From NCBI RefSeq assembly GCF_013085465.1, contig NZ_CP049838.1:5642001-5706000 (forward strand): DNA of 64,000 bases, given 5' to 3'. Of this stretch, positions 23,753-34,229 are shown piece by piece. Position numbers and translations under genes: made by a program. The notes below the pieces were generated by a model. The model saw nothing but the letters and a program-made list of their open reading frames with translations, was not told the origin of the DNA and ran no database searches. Position 1 is the first letter of the stretch, and every line of letters starts with the position of its first letter. The DNA is from Streptomyces asoensis. GTDB taxonomy: Bacteria; Actinomycetota; Actinomycetes; Streptomycetales; Streptomycetaceae.

Positions 23753-24736
23753 GTGACGACGATCGCCCTCGGACCGAGCTGGCTGGACCCCAATTACCTG
23801 CTCGACAACTTCGGTCTCTGGGGCCTGTTGCTCATCGTCTTCGCGGAGTCCGGCCTGCTGATCGGGTTCTTCCTGCCCGGTGACTCCCTGCTGTTCACCG
23901 CCGGCCTGCTGATCACGTCGAACCAGCTGGACTTCCCGCTGTGGGGCGCGGTCGCGCTGATCTGCGTCGCCGCGATCCTGGGCGATCAGGCGGGCTACAT
24001 GTTCGGCAAGAAGGTCGGGCCGTCGCTCTTCAACCGACCGGACTCCCGGCTCTTCAAGCAGGAGAACGTCACCAAGGCGCACGAGTTCTTCGAGAAGTAC
24101 GGCCCGAAGTCCCTGGTGCTGGCCCGCTTCGTGCCCATCGTGCGCACCTTCACGCCGATCATCGCCGGCGTCAGCGGCATGCGTTACCGCTCCTTCCTGG
24201 TCTTCAACGTCATCGGCGGCGTCCTGTGGGGCGCGGGTGTCACCCTGCTCGGCTCCTGGCTGGGCAACATCGACTTCGTCAAGAAGAACATCGAAGCGAT
24301 CCTCATCCTGATCGTCCTCGTCTCCGTGGTCCCGATCGCCATCGAGTTCCTGCGGGCCCGCTCGAAGGCCAAGAAGAACCCGCAGCAGACCCCGTCGCAG
24401 ACTCCCGGGCAGCAGCACCAGCCCCACCAGCAGCAGCCCCCGGTCATGGACGACGCGACGACCCAGCTCCGCCGCATCGACCAGCACGACCAGTACGGCG
24501 ACCAGGGCCAGAACCAGGGTCAGGTCCAGGGTCAGGGTCAGGTCCAGGGGCAGGGTCAGGGTCAGGGGCAGAACCAGGGCCAGCAGCACGACTACTACGG
24601 TCAGCAGCAGTACCCCCAGCAGCAGCCGTACCCGCAACAGCAGCAGTACCCCCAGGACTGGCAGCAGCAGCCGCAGCAGCAGCCGTACGGCGCTCAGCAG
24701 AACGGCCAGTACCCCTACGACAACCAGGGCTACTGA
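23753..24736 (+). CDS. DedA-family membrane protein with Gln-rich tail
   Basis: 327 residues from GTG 23753 (AGGAG 9 nt upstream). Residues 1-205 are a DedA/SNARE-associated membrane domain: ESGLLIGFFLPGDSLLFTAG, LGDQAGYMFGKKVG, and the reentrant motif FARFVPIVRTFTPIIAGVSGM-like segment at about 125-145. DedA proteins are linked to membrane potential and undecaprenyl-phosphate flipping. Residues 215-327 are an unusual Gln/Gly/Pro/Tyr-rich cytoplasmic tail (QGQVQGQGQ, QQQYPQQQPYPQQ) coded by CAGGGT/CAGCAG repeats. The tail is probably disordered. Confidence 0.9.
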   Translation: MTTIALGPSWLDPNYLLDNFGLWGLLLIVFAESGLLIGFFLPGDSLLFTAGLLITSNQLDFPLWGAVALICVAAILGDQAGYMFGKKVGPSLFNRPDSRLFKQENVTKAHEFFEKYGPKSLVLARFVPIVRTFTPIIAGVSGMRYRSFLVFNVIGGVLWGAGVTLLGSWLGNIDFVKKNIEAILILIVLVSVVPIAIEFLRARSKAKKNPQQTPSQTPGQQHQPHQQQPPVMDDATTQLRRIDQHDQYGDQGQNQGQVQGQGQVQGQGQGQGQNQGQQHDYYGQQQYPQQQPYPQQQQYPQDWQQQPQQQPYGAQQNGQYPYDNQGY

Positions 24737-24741
24737 GAAGC

Positions 24742-26403
24742 TCAGAAGCCCCGCGTCCGCTTGGCGGCCCGCCGCTTCTCGGCGGAGCCGATCCGCAGGA
24801 ACAGCCGCGAGATCTCGGACCCGAGGTTCACGCCGATCGCGATGGCCATCGCCAGCGCCGCGGCCTTGGTGATCGACACCAGCCCCGCGTCCACCTCGTT
24901 CTGCGCGATGGCCAGCAGCCCGAAGTAGGTCGCCGATCCCGGCAGCAGGGGCCCGATCGCGGCGGTCGTGTACGGCAGGGCGGAAGCGAACCGGTAACGC
25001 GAGAGCAACTGCCCGAACAGCCCCACCACGCCCGCCGCGACGGCCGTGGAGGCGACCGGCGAGATCTCCCCGGCGTAGTGCATCGCGCCGTACACCGACC
25101 ACGCCACACCGCCGTTCAGGGTCACGGCCAGCACGGTGGATCGTTCCTGCTGAAGCAGCACCGCGAAGGTCAACGACAGCAGCATCGACGCGCCGATCTG
25201 CCACAGCGGCCGCTTGGTGATGCCCAGGGCCGCGTCGGGATTGAGATGCGCGCCGAGCTGCACACCGACGTAGAGCATCACCAGCACGCCCGCCACGATG
25301 CCCACGAAGAAGTACATGACCTCCAACAGGCGCGCGGCCGCGGTGATGTAGAAACCGGTCAGGCCGTCCTGGACGCCCGCCACCAGCGCCCGTCCGGGCA
25401 GCAGCGCGAACAGCCCACCGGTGATGACCGCGGACGCCTTCACCTCGACGTTCGCCAGCGTCAGCGCGATGCCTATCGCGGCCGGCGGCATCGCGGCGAC
25501 CAGGAACTGGTAGAACTCCGGCAGCCCGCGCCCCGCGCAGAGCCACGCCAGCCGGTCTCCGAGCATCGCGCCGAGCGCCGCCGCCACGAACACGACCAGG
25601 TCACCGCCGACCAGCACCGAGGCCGCGCCCGCGAGGAGCCCGCTCGCCGAGGTCAGCACCCAGGTCGGGTACGGATGCCGGTTGCGGCGCATCTCCGCGA
25701 GCCGCCGGTAGGCGTCTTCCAGGGAGAGATGGCTCTCCGGGTCGCTCAGATCGTCCACGAGCCGGAAGACGGCCGCCAGGCGCGTGTAGTCGGTGCCCCG
25801 GCGGCGGACCGTCCGGGACGCCGTCACCGGGTCCTCCACCAGGGACGGCTGGTACGAGATCGACAGCAGCGTGAAGGTGACGTTCGGCTCGCAGCGGTCG
25901 AGCCCGTAGGAGCGGCAGACCGCGAACATCGCGGCCTCCACGTCCTCGGCGCCCTCCCCGCCCGCGAGCAGCAGCTCGCCGATACGCAACGTCAGGTCGA
26001 GCACGCGCGGGACGGCCGGACCGCCCTCCTCCGCTTTCGGCCCCGGCTCCGGTGCGGGCCGGTCGGCCACCGGCATCCGCAGCATCGTGCGCATCCGGTC
26101 CTGCCAGGGCAGGTCCTTGATCAGACTCACCACCGGCACGCCCTCGGCCGGTGTGAAGGCCACCGGGGCCTGCCGGGCGCTGTACGTGCTCGGCACGCTG
26201 AACGCCGATCCCTCGCCCTCCGCGGCGGCGGGCGGACCCACGTCCAGCCCGCTCGGGACGGCGAACTCCGACGTGGTCTCCGGCTCACCGCCGGTTCTGG
26301 GGACGGCCAGCCCCGCCGGGATCGCGAACTCGGACGTGATCTCGGGGTCGAAGCCACTCCTCGCCTCGTCCGACTGCGGTTTGCGGTCTTCCGCCTCCGA
26401 CAC
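24742..26403 (-). CDS. Threonine/serine exporter, ThrE family
   Basis: 553 residues. A variable N-terminus with repeated FDPEITSEFAIP / ETTSEFAVPSGL motifs (residues 18-55) precedes the ThrE cytoplasmic domain (LRIGELLLAGGEGAEDVEAAM, LDRCEPNVTFTLLSISYQ). About ten transmembrane helices follow, such as DLVVFVAAALGAMLGDRLAW and ALLPGRALVAGVQDGLTGFY. It exports threonine or serine using the proton gradient. It lies 116 bp downstream of ppa, with a strong hairpin between them. Confidence 0.9.
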   Translation of the reverse strand: MSEAEDRKPQSDEARSGFDPEITSEFAIPAGLAVPRTGGEPETTSEFAVPSGLDVGPPAAAEGEGSAFSVPSTYSARQAPVAFTPAEGVPVVSLIKDLPWQDRMRTMLRMPVADRPAPEPGPKAEEGGPAVPRVLDLTLRIGELLLAGGEGAEDVEAAMFAVCRSYGLDRCEPNVTFTLLSISYQPSLVEDPVTASRTVRRRGTDYTRLAAVFRLVDDLSDPESHLSLEDAYRRLAEMRRNRHPYPTWVLTSASGLLAGAASVLVGGDLVVFVAAALGAMLGDRLAWLCAGRGLPEFYQFLVAAMPPAAIGIALTLANVEVKASAVITGGLFALLPGRALVAGVQDGLTGFYITAAARLLEVMYFFVGIVAGVLVMLYVGVQLGAHLNPDAALGITKRPLWQIGASMLLSLTFAVLLQQERSTVLAVTLNGGVAWSVYGAMHYAGEISPVASTAVAAGVVGLFGQLLSRYRFASALPYTTAAIGPLLPGSATYFGLLAIAQNEVDAGLVSITKAAALAMAIAIGVNLGSEISRLFLRIGSAEKRRAAKRTRGF

Positions 26404-26461
26404 TCAGCAACGCTCCCTGAACGACACCTTCCGTAGCCCTGCAAGTATGCGCACAGACGCG

Positions 26462-26497
26462 CGGAAGGGCCGCACGCGTACGCGTGCGGCCCTTCCG
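26462..26497 (-). terminator. Perfect 36-bp palindromic hairpin after ppa
   Basis: Left arm CGGAAGGGCCGCACGCGT (26462-26479) is followed immediately by its exact complement (26480-26497). On the minus strand it begins 22 bp past the ppa stop. There is no U-tract, so it may act as a factor-assisted terminator or mRNA-end stabiliser. Confidence 0.7.
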
Positions 26498-26519
26498 GCG
26501 GCATCAGGCGACAGAGGCC

Positions 26520-27011
26520 TCAGTGGCCGCCCTGGTCCTTGAAACGCTTGTAGGACCGCTCGATCTCGGCCTCGGCGTCGGTGCGGCCCACCCAGTCGGC
26601 GCCCTCGACGGACTTGCCGGGCTCCAGGTCCTTGTAGACCTCGAAGAAGTGCTGGATCTCCAGACGGTCGAACTCCGACACGTGGTGGATGTCCCGCAGG
26701 TGCTCCACGCGCGGGTCGGTCGACGGGACGCACAGCAGCTTGTCGTCGCCGCCGGCCTCGTCCGTCATCCGGAACATGCCGATCGCGCGGCAGCGGATCA
26801 GACAGCCCGGGAACGTCGGCTCGTCCAGGATGACCAGCGCGTCCAGCGGGTCACCGTCCTCGCCGAGCGTGTTCTCGACGAATCCGTAGTCGGTCGGGTA
26901 GGCGGTCGAGGTGAAGAGTCGACGGTCCAGGCGGATCCGACCGGTCTCGTGGTCCACCTCGTACTTGTTCCGCGAACCCTTCGGGATCTCGATCGTGACG
27001 TCGAACTCCAC
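26520..27011 (-). CDS. ppa: Inorganic pyrophosphatase, family I
   Basis: 163 residues from GTG 27011, chosen because GGAGGAG stands 6 nt upstream and the family begins [19 protein letters not shown]; upstream ATGs at 27026 and 27035 would put the ribosome-binding site inside the gene. Catalytic acidic residues are in [20 protein letters not shown] and [20 protein letters not shown]. It hydrolyses pyrophosphate from biosynthetic reactions in the cytoplasm. The 5' end faces dacB. Confidence 0.96.
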   Translation of the reverse strand: MEFDVTIEIPKGSRNKYEVDHETGRIRLDRRLFTSTAYPTDYGFVENTLGEDGDPLDALVILDEPTFPGCLIRCRAIGMFRMTDEAGGDDKLLCVPSTDPRVEHLRDIHHVSEFDRLEIQHFFEVYKDLEPGKSVEGADWVGRTDAEAEIERSYKRFKDQGGH

Positions 27012-27096
27012 CGGTGGCTCCTCCATGATCAGCACATAGTTCTGGTGGTTAAGTGTCCCTCACGCTGCTGTGTGATCGCGAAAGGGGCTGGTGTTC

Positions 27097-28752
27097 GTGC
27101 CAGAGCTGAGGCCTTGGCGGGCCGCGAGACCGCACGTGGTGCGGGTCACGGACGCCGTACGACCGCGTCTGGCACGGGCCGCAGGGATCGTACGACCTCG
27201 TCTCGCACGTGTGGCGGCGGCCGCGAAGCCGCAGGTCGCACGGCTCACACAGGCGGCGAAGCCGCAGCTCGAGCGGATCACGAAGGCCGGTCCGAACACC
27301 AGGTCGTGGCAGTACACCGCGGGTGCGGCGACCGCCGGGCTGGCGCTGGCCGCCGGTGTGGTGACCGCCGCCGGCCCCTGGGACTCCACCGGTCAGCGTA
27401 CGGCGGAGCGGGACCGGGCCGCCGCCCTGGAACAGTCGGGTGGCACAGATCACGGCCGTACGGACGATTCGTCCGATACCTCCGACACGGCGGCCGGAGC
27501 GCCGCGGCCCGCGCCGAGCGCCGCCGCCGTCCTCGCGGGCCTCGGTGGCGCCACCAACGCAGTGAAGTCCGCCCCGGACGCCCTTCCGACCGGCAAGGGC
27601 CTCGCGGGCGTCCTGGACCCCCTCCTGGGCGATCCGGCCCTCGGCGCCCGGCGGACCGCCGTGGTCGTCGACGTGGCCACCGGCAAGCGGCTGTACGGCT
27701 CCGGGGCCGACGCGGCGCTCACCCCGGCATCCACCACGAAGATCGCCACCGCGGTCGCCGCGCTCTCCGCGATGGGCGGCGAGCACCGCCTCACCACGCG
27801 CGCGGCGCTGGAACCCGACACCAAGGAAGTCGTCCTCGTCGGCGGCGGCGACCCGACCCTCACGGCCCGCGCGGACGCCGATGGCTGGGCCGACCTGCGT
27901 ACCCTCGCCGGTTCCACGGCGGCCGCCCTGAAGAAGAGCGGCCTCACCCGGGTGACGCTCTCGTACGACACGACGCTGTTCGCCGGAACCCAGGTTCACC
28001 CCATCGGGGTCAACCCCAACCTCGCCGCCGTCACCGCCCTGTCCGCCGACGAGGGCCGCACCGACGACTCCACCAGCGGCCCGACGACCCGCGTGAGCGA
28101 CCCGGCGGCCGACGCGACCCGCAAGTTCGCCGAGTTCCTCAAGGCCGCCGGCATCAAGACCTCGGCCCCCGGACCCTCGAAGGCCACCACGCGCGCGAAG
28201 ACCCTCGCGACGGTCTCCTCGCCCCCGCTGTCCGTCCTGGTCGAACGGATGCTGACCAACAGCGACAACGACATCGCCGAGGCCCTCGCCCGCCAGACCG
28301 CCGTCGCGACCGGTGTCCGCGCCGACTTCGCCGGCGCCGGCAAGGCCGTCCAGGCACAACTGAAGAAGCTCGGACTGCCGTTGGCCGGCGTCCGGATCAA
28401 GGACGGCAGCGGTCTCGACCGCGAGGACCGGCTCACGGCGCACCTCCTGACCGCCCTCCTGGTCAAGGCCGGTGACGCCACCCGCCCCGACCTGCGCCCC
28501 GTCCTCACCGGCCTGCCCGTCGCCGGCTTCACCGGCACCCTCAGCAGCCGCTACACGGAGGGAGCGGCCGGCGTCGTCCGCGCCAAGACCGGCACCCTGA
28601 CCGGCGTGAACACCCTCGCCGGCACGGTCGTCGACCAGGACGGCCGCCTCCTCGCGTTCGCCCTCCTGGCCGGCGGCACGACCGACCCGGCGGCGGCCCA
28701 GGGGGCGCTGGACCGGGCGGCGACGGCGCTCGCGGGGTGCGGCTGCCGCTGA
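27097..28752 (+). CDS. dacB: D-alanyl-D-alanine carboxypeptidase/endopeptidase, PBP4 type
   Basis: 551 residues from GTG 27097 (AAAGGGG 9 nt upstream; GTG 27091 also in frame). A cytoplasmic N-terminus of about 65 residues contains five 11-residue repeats, then one membrane helix (YTAGAATAGLALAAGVVTAAGPW). The extracellular S13 peptidase has nucleophile motif STTK (ASTTKIATAVAALS), SDN (TNSDNDIAEALAR) and KTG (RAKTGTLTGVNTLAG). It trims or cleaves peptidoglycan cross-bridges. It begins the rightward run dacB, DUF2342, tilS, hpt, ftsH. Confidence 0.92.
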   Translation: MPELRPWRAARPHVVRVTDAVRPRLARAAGIVRPRLARVAAAAKPQVARLTQAAKPQLERITKAGPNTRSWQYTAGAATAGLALAAGVVTAAGPWDSTGQRTAERDRAAALEQSGGTDHGRTDDSSDTSDTAAGAPRPAPSAAAVLAGLGGATNAVKSAPDALPTGKGLAGVLDPLLGDPALGARRTAVVVDVATGKRLYGSGADAALTPASTTKIATAVAALSAMGGEHRLTTRAALEPDTKEVVLVGGGDPTLTARADADGWADLRTLAGSTAAALKKSGLTRVTLSYDTTLFAGTQVHPIGVNPNLAAVTALSADEGRTDDSTSGPTTRVSDPAADATRKFAEFLKAAGIKTSAPGPSKATTRAKTLATVSSPPLSVLVERMLTNSDNDIAEALARQTAVATGVRADFAGAGKAVQAQLKKLGLPLAGVRIKDGSGLDREDRLTAHLLTALLVKAGDATRPDLRPVLTGLPVAGFTGTLSSRYTEGAAGVVRAKTGTLTGVNTLAGTVVDQDGRLLAFALLAGGTTDPAAAQGALDRAATALAGCGCR

Positions 28753-28860
28753 GCGGCGCGGCCCGGCACCCCCGAGCCACCCCCGGCCCCGACCCTGACA
28801 TCTCCCTGACCGGCCTCCTGCGGCCTGCCCCCAACGGCGGCGCTCACGTACGGTTGACGC

Positions 28861-29994
28861 ATGACGAGCATCGGTGGCGCTGCTTCTTCGGGGATGGTCG
28901 ACTGGAATCTCGCGGTGGCGACCGCGACCCGGCTCGTACGGCCGGGACCCGAGGTCAGCCGTGACGAGGCGCGAGCCGTCGTCGCGGAACTGCGCCGACA
29001 CGCCAAAGCCTCGGAGGCACACGTCCGGGGCTTCACTCGTATGGGCACCGAGGACATCCACGACACCCCGGTCCTCGTCGTCGACCGCCCGGGCTGGGTG
29101 GCGGCGAACGTGGCGGGCTTCCGCGAGATCCTCAAGCCCCTCCTCGACAAGATGCAGGAACGGCGCGGCAACACCCCCGGCGGCGCGGTCCTCGGCGCCG
29201 TCGGCGGAAAGGTCACCGGCGTCGAACTCGGCATGCTGCTGTCCTTCCTGTCCTCCCGCGTCCTCGGCCAGTACGAGACCTTCGCCCCCGCCACCCGCCA
29301 GCTCCCCGCCGGGGCCAACGGCGGCGGCCGTCTGCTGCTCGTCGCGCCGAACATCGTCCACGTGGAGCGCGAACTCGACGTGGAGCCCCACGACTTCCGG
29401 CTGTGGGTGTGCCTCCACGAGGAGACGCACCGCACCCAGTTCTCGGCCGTGCCCTGGCTGCGGGACCACCTCGAGGGCGAGATCCAGTCGTTCTTGGGCG
29501 AGACCGACGTCGACCCCATGACGTTCCTGGAGCGGGTCAGGGAAGCGGCCCAGTCCCTCTCCGGCGGCCGGCCCGAGGGTGAGGAGGACGACGGCGGCCG
29601 TTCCCTGGTCGAACTGGTGCAGACGCCCGCCCAGCGGGAGATCCTCGCCCGCCTCACCGCCGTGATGTCCCTCCTGGAGGGACACGCCGACTTCGTCATG
29701 GACGGAGTGGGCCCGGAAGTCGTGTCGTCCGTCGCCGAGATCCGTGAGAAGTTCCAGCAACGCCGCGCCAAGGGCGCCTCCCGACTGGACATCGCCCTGC
29801 GCAAGTTGCTGGGCCTGGACGCCAAGCTCAAGCAGTACCGGGACGGCGAGCGCTTCGTACGCGGCGTCGTCGACCAGGTCGGCATGGACGGCTTCAACCG
29901 CGTGTGGACCTCCCCGAACACACTTCCGACCAAGGCCGAGATCGCCAAGCCGGCGGACTGGGTCGCGCGAGTGCACCGCAAGGCCGAGTCATGA
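28861..29994 (+). CDS. DUF2342 zincin-like protein
   Basis: 377 residues. The DUF2342 family is sometimes named after coenzyme F420 biosynthesis association, without proof. A zinc-metalloprotease HExxH is present as HEETHRTQF (about residues 183-191), followed by a distant Glu/His region (VMSLLEGHADFVMD) that fits a third ligand. The N-terminus has MVDWNLAVATATRLVRPGP. It is conserved between dacB and tilS in actinobacteria. No secretion signal is seen, so it is likely cytoplasmic. Substrate unknown. Confidence 0.88.
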   Translation: MTSIGGAASSGMVDWNLAVATATRLVRPGPEVSRDEARAVVAELRRHAKASEAHVRGFTRMGTEDIHDTPVLVVDRPGWVAANVAGFREILKPLLDKMQERRGNTPGGAVLGAVGGKVTGVELGMLLSFLSSRVLGQYETFAPATRQLPAGANGGGRLLLVAPNIVHVERELDVEPHDFRLWVCLHEETHRTQFSAVPWLRDHLEGEIQSFLGETDVDPMTFLERVREAAQSLSGGRPEGEEDDGGRSLVELVQTPAQREILARLTAVMSLLEGHADFVMDGVGPEVVSSVAEIREKFQQRRAKGASRLDIALRKLLGLDAKLKQYRDGERFVRGVVDQVGMDGFNRVWTSPNTLPTKAEIAKPADWVARVHRKAES

Positions 29995-30187
29995 ACCCGC
30001 CAGAACGGCGGTGAACCGAATCCGGCCGACGGCAGGCGAACGCCCCTTCAATCACCCGTCCGAGGGACCGTGAGCCCTGGGTAGGCGTGCAATGCTCGGG
30101 GAACGGCCCGGTTCTGTCACCATCTACACACTCTGCGTGACCGAACCTCGGGTTCACCCCCGAAAACTTCATGAAGGGAACCGGACA

Positions 30188-31219
30188 GTGGGTCCCCATC
30201 CTGCGGTCGCGGCGATACGCCTGGCGGTCCGCCGCGTACTCCACGACATCCTCAACGACCACCCCACCCCCGAGACGGGCTCCCACGAGCGACCGGCACC
30301 GCCGCTCGTGCTCGTGGCGTGCTCCGGCGGCGCCGACTCCATGGCGCTCGCCTCCGCCCTCGCCTTCGAGGCGCCCCGGCTCGGTATCCGGGCCGGCGGT
30401 GTCACCGTCGACCACGGCCTCCAGCCCGGCTCCGACCTGCGCGCCGAGGAAGTCGTCCTGCGCCTGCGCGAACTCGGCCTCGATCCCGTGGAGGCCACGG
30501 CCGTGACCGTCGGCCGCGGAGGCGGGCCCGAGGCCGCCGCCCGCGACGCGCGCTACGCCGCCCTCGACGACGCCGCCGTCCGCCACGGCGCCGCCGCGAT
30601 CCTGCTCGGCCACACCCGCGACGACCAGGCCGAAACCGTCCTGCTCGGCCTGGCCCGTGGCTCCGGCATCCGCTCACTGTCCGGGATGGCGGCTGTCTCC
30701 GGGGGGCCGGGGGCCGCGCGCCGCTACCGCCGTCCCTTCCTCCAGCTCGACCGGCAGACCGCCCGCAAGGCCTGCATGGTCCAGTCCCTGCCCGTCTGGG
30801 ACGACCCGCACAACGCCGACCCGGCCTACACCCGCTCCCGGCTGCGCCACGAGGGGCTGCCCGCCCTGGAGAAGGCCCTCGGCAAGGGTGTCGTCGAGGC
30901 CCTCGCCCGTACGGCCCAGCTCTCCCGTGACGACGCCGACGCCCTCGACGCCTGGGCGGGCCAGGCAGAGTCCTCCGTACGGGACGCCGCCGGTCTTCTG
31001 GAGTGCGCCAAGCTCTACGCCCTGCCGCCCGCCGTACGCCGTCGGATCCTGCGCCGTGCCGCCATCGAGGCGGGCGCTCCGGCCGGTTCCCTCTTCGCCC
31101 GGCACATCGAGGAGGTCGACCGGTTGATCACCGGTTGGCGCGGCCAGGGGGTCATCAATCTCCCCGGCAAAGTCGTCGCTCAGCGCCAGGGTGGCAGACT
31201 GGTGATTCGGCAAGGCTGA
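30188..31219 (+). CDS. tilS: tRNA(Ile)-lysidine synthase
   Basis: 343 residues from GTG 30188, preceded by GAAGGGAA at about 8 nt; the frame is open back to 30092. The PP-loop is [15 protein letters not shown] (about residue 43), followed by [10 protein letters not shown] and [22 protein letters not shown]. It adds lysine to C34 of tRNA(Ile)2 using ATP so that it reads AUA. The C-terminal domain is the short actinobacterial type. An essential gene. It overlaps nothing and is 69 bp before hpt. Confidence 0.95.
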   Translation: MGPHPAVAAIRLAVRRVLHDILNDHPTPETGSHERPAPPLVLVACSGGADSMALASALAFEAPRLGIRAGGVTVDHGLQPGSDLRAEEVVLRLRELGLDPVEATAVTVGRGGGPEAAARDARYAALDDAAVRHGAAAILLGHTRDDQAETVLLGLARGSGIRSLSGMAAVSGGPGAARRYRRPFLQLDRQTARKACMVQSLPVWDDPHNADPAYTRSRLRHEGLPALEKALGKGVVEALARTAQLSRDDADALDAWAGQAESSVRDAAGLLECAKLYALPPAVRRRILRRAAIEAGAPAGSLFARHIEEVDRLITGWRGQGVINLPGKVVAQRQGGRLVIRQG

Positions 31220-31288
31220 ATCCGGGCCCTCCGGCAGGACCGCTTACGTGGTCGTGGGCGGTCCCGGTGGCCGGTTGGACAACCGAAA

Positions 31289-31852
31289 GTGATGCGGGTG
31301 GACGCGAAAGACATGGGCACCGACCTCAAAGAGGTGCTCATCACCAAGGAAGAGATCGACGCGAAGCTGGTCGAGCTGGCCGCGAAGATCGATGCGGAGT
31401 ACGCGGGCAAGGACCTGCTCATCGTCGGTGTCCTCAAGGGCGCCGTGATGGTCATGGCCGACCTCGCCCGATCCCTGTCCACCCCCGTCACCATGGACTG
31501 GATGGCCGTGTCGTCCTACGGCGCGGGCACCCAGTCCTCCGGTGTCGTGCGGATCCTCAAGGACCTGGACACCGACATCAAGGGCCGTCACGTCCTGATC
31601 GTCGAGGACATCATCGACTCCGGTCTGACGCTGTCCTGGCTGATCTCCAACCTCGGCTCGCGCGAGCCCGCCACCCTCAAGGTGTGCACGCTGCTGCGCA
31701 AGCCCGAGGCCGCCAAGGTCGCCATCGACGTCGAGTGGGTCGGCTTCGACATCCCCAACGAGTTCGTCGTCGGCTACGGCCTCGACTACGCCGAGAAGTA
31801 CCGCAATCTCCCGTTCGTCGGTACGCTCGCGCCCCACGTCTACGGCGGCTGA
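31289..31852 (+). CDS. hpt: Hypoxanthine phosphoribosyltransferase
   Basis: 187 residues. The PRPP-binding motif [17 protein letters not shown] and the [18 protein letters not shown] and [15 protein letters not shown] segments identify HPRT, which salvages hypoxanthine and guanine. Start options are GTG 31289, ATG 31292 and ATG 31313; none has a strong ribosome-binding site, and the longest matches the usual Streptomyces annotation. tilS-hpt-ftsH is a conserved bacterial neighbourhood. Confidence 0.94.
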   Translation: MMRVDAKDMGTDLKEVLITKEEIDAKLVELAAKIDAEYAGKDLLIVGVLKGAVMVMADLARSLSTPVTMDWMAVSSYGAGTQSSGVVRILKDLDTDIKGRHVLIVEDIIDSGLTLSWLISNLGSREPATLKVCTLLRKPEAAKVAIDVEWVGFDIPNEFVVGYGLDYAEKYRNLPFVGTLAPHVYGG

Positions 31853-32038
31853 AACCCGAAGGGCCCAAGCCCCGTACGAAGATCGGGAACCTCGGCGGGC
31901 CTTTCGCCGTTGGAGCATGCAGACGGGTGCGCCAGCCGTCCCGTGCGGCTCCGCGCGACAAAGCTGGGGTACCGTCAGAAGAACTGTCTTATCAAACTCA
32001 CTATGGCAGGAGGGACGGGGCGACACCGCTCCGTATGG

Positions 32039-34078
32039 ATGGACGTGAAGCGATACTTCCGTGGGCCGGTCATGTGGATCGTGCTGGCCGTCCTTGCCGT
32101 GGTCGTGTTGATGCAGGTCGTCGGCTCGTCCGGCGGCTACAAGACGGTGGACACCGGCCAGGTCATTGCAGCGATCAACGACAACAAGGTCGAGTCGGCC
32201 AAGCTCACCACCGGTGACGAGCAGACCATCAAGGTCACGCTCAAGGACGGCGAAAAGGTCAAGGACAGCTCGAAGATCCAGGCGAGCTACATCGGCGACC
32301 AGGGCGTGACCATTGCCAACACGCTGCAGACCAAGTACCAGGACAAGCAGATCCCGGACGGATACACAGTCTCGCCGACGAAGCAGAACGCCTTCGTCGG
32401 GATCCTGCTGTCCCTGCTCCCCTTCGTCCTCATCGTGGTCGTCTTCCTGTTCCTGATGAATCAGATGCAGGGCGGCGGCTCCCGAGTCATGAACTTCGGG
32501 AAGTCCAAGGCCAAGCTCATCACCAAGGACACCCCGAAGACGACTTTCGCCGACGTCGCGGGCTCGGACGAGGCCGTCGAGGAACTCCACGAGATCAAGG
32601 AGTTCCTCCAGGAACCGGCGAAGTTCCAGGCCGTCGGCGCCAAGATTCCCAAGGGCGTACTCCTGTACGGCCCGCCCGGTACCGGCAAGACGCTCCTCGC
32701 GCGCGCCGTCGCCGGCGAGGCGGGCGTTCCCTTCTACTCGATCTCCGGTTCCGACTTCGTCGAGATGTTCGTCGGTGTCGGTGCCTCCCGGGTCCGTGAC
32801 CTCTTCGAGCAGGCCAAGGCGAACGCCCCGGCGATCGTCTTCGTCGACGAGATCGACGCGGTCGGCCGCCATCGCGGCGCCGGCCTCGGCGGCGGTCACG
32901 ACGAGCGCGAGCAGACGCTGAACCAGCTGCTCGTCGAGATGGACGGCTTCGACGTGAAGGGCGGCGTGATCCTCATCGCCGCCACGAACCGCCCCGACAT
33001 CCTCGACCCCGCGCTGCTGCGTCCCGGCCGCTTCGACCGCCAGATCGCGGTCGACCGCCCGGACATGCAGGGCCGTCTGGAGATCCTCAAGGTTCACCAG
33101 AAGGGCAAGCCGGTCGCCCCGGACGTCGACCTGTCGGCCGTCGCCCGCCGTACCCCGGGCTTCACCGGCGCGGACCTGTCGAACGTGCTGAACGAAGCGG
33201 CGCTCCTCACGGCGCGCAGCGACAAGAAGCTCATCGACAACCACTCGCTGGACGAGGCCATCGACCGCGTCGTGGCGGGCCCGCAGAAGCGGACCCGGAT
33301 CATGTCGGACAAGGAAAAGAAGATCACCGCGTACCACGAGGGCGGCCACGCCCTGGTCGCGGCGGCTTCCCCGAACTCCGACCCGGTCCACAAGATCACG
33401 ATCCTGTCGCGCGGACGGGCCCTCGGCTACACGATGGTCCTGCCGGACGAGGACAAGTACTCGACCACGCGCAACGAGATGCTCGACCAGCTGGCCTACA
33501 TGCTGGGCGGCCGCGCTGCCGAGGAACTGGTCTTCCACGACCCGACCACCGGCGCCGCGAACGACATCGAGAAGGCCACCGCCACGGCCCGCGCGATGGT
33601 CACCCAGTACGGCATGACCGAGCGGCTCGGCGCGATCAAGTTCGGCGGCGACAACACCGAGCCGTTCCTCGGCCGTGAGATGGCTCACCAGCGCGACTAC
33701 TCGGAAGAGGTCGCCGCGCTGGTGGACGAGGAAGTCAAGAAGCTCATCGAGACGGCGCACAACGAGGCCTGGGAGATCCTGGTCGAGAACCGCGACGTCC
33801 TCGACAACCTGGTGCTTCAGCTGCTCGAGAAGGAGACGCTGAACAAGGAGCAGATCGCCGAGGTCTTCTCCGCCATCGTCAAGCGCCCGGCCCGGCCCGC
33901 CTGGACCGGTTCCTCGCGGCGCACGCCGTCCACCCGTCCGCCGGTGCTCTCCCCCAGGGAGCTCGCGCTGACGAACGGTGCCAACGGCGCGACGCCGGCG
34001 ATCTCCACGGCGAAGTCCACCGCGGTGGAGCCCACCCCGGTGACCGAGCCGGCCCCGGAGGACCGCCCCGAGAGCTGA
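32039..34078 (+). CDS. ftsH: ATP-dependent zinc metalloprotease FtsH
   Basis: 679 residues from ATG 32039 ([20 protein letters not shown]). AGGAGGG at 32009-32015 is 23 nt upstream, so the upstream in-frame ATG 32003 or another start cannot be excluded. Two membrane helices (about 10-30 and 118-140) flank the periplasmic-type domain. Walker A is GPPGTGKT (G211-T218), Walker [12 protein letters not shown], the second region of homology [20 protein letters not shown], and the zinc site H433EGGH437. It degrades membrane and short-lived proteins. The C-terminal 60 residues are Pro/Thr-rich and variable. A strong terminator follows. Confidence 0.95.
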   Translation: MDVKRYFRGPVMWIVLAVLAVVVLMQVVGSSGGYKTVDTGQVIAAINDNKVESAKLTTGDEQTIKVTLKDGEKVKDSSKIQASYIGDQGVTIANTLQTKYQDKQIPDGYTVSPTKQNAFVGILLSLLPFVLIVVVFLFLMNQMQGGGSRVMNFGKSKAKLITKDTPKTTFADVAGSDEAVEELHEIKEFLQEPAKFQAVGAKIPKGVLLYGPPGTGKTLLARAVAGEAGVPFYSISGSDFVEMFVGVGASRVRDLFEQAKANAPAIVFVDEIDAVGRHRGAGLGGGHDEREQTLNQLLVEMDGFDVKGGVILIAATNRPDILDPALLRPGRFDRQIAVDRPDMQGRLEILKVHQKGKPVAPDVDLSAVARRTPGFTGADLSNVLNEAALLTARSDKKLIDNHSLDEAIDRVVAGPQKRTRIMSDKEKKITAYHEGGHALVAAASPNSDPVHKITILSRGRALGYTMVLPDEDKYSTTRNEMLDQLAYMLGGRAAEELVFHDPTTGAANDIEKATATARAMVTQYGMTERLGAIKFGGDNTEPFLGREMAHQRDYSEEVAALVDEEVKKLIETAHNEAWEILVENRDVLDNLVLQLLEKETLNKEQIAEVFSAIVKRPARPAWTGSSRRTPSTRPPVLSPRELALTNGANGATPAISTAKSTAVEPTPVTEPAPEDRPES

Positions 34079-34113
34079 TCCGGCTCCCGGGAGCCCCACC
34101 AGGCCCGGAATGG

Positions 34114-34156
34114 ATGCCGCGCCCCCCAGGTTCTAGCCTGGGGGGCGCGGCATTTT
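34114..34156 (+). terminator. Intrinsic terminator after ftsH
   Basis: Perfect 17-bp arms, ATGCCGCGCCCCCCAGG (34114-34130) and its complement (34137-34153), with loop TTCTAG, then TTTT (34153-34156). The clearest rho-independent terminator in the window. Confidence 0.92.
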
Positions 34157-34229
34157 CGTCTGACGTCCTTCCATGCCGCGATGAGGCGCGTGACCCACAC
34201 GCGTGACCCGCACAGGAACGAGGCACCAC

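Noticed and set aside
27049..29976. 975-residue minus-strand frame opposite dacB and the DUF2342 gene
   Set aside because: Antisense shadow produced by third-position GC bias; the sense genes have clear catalytic motifs.
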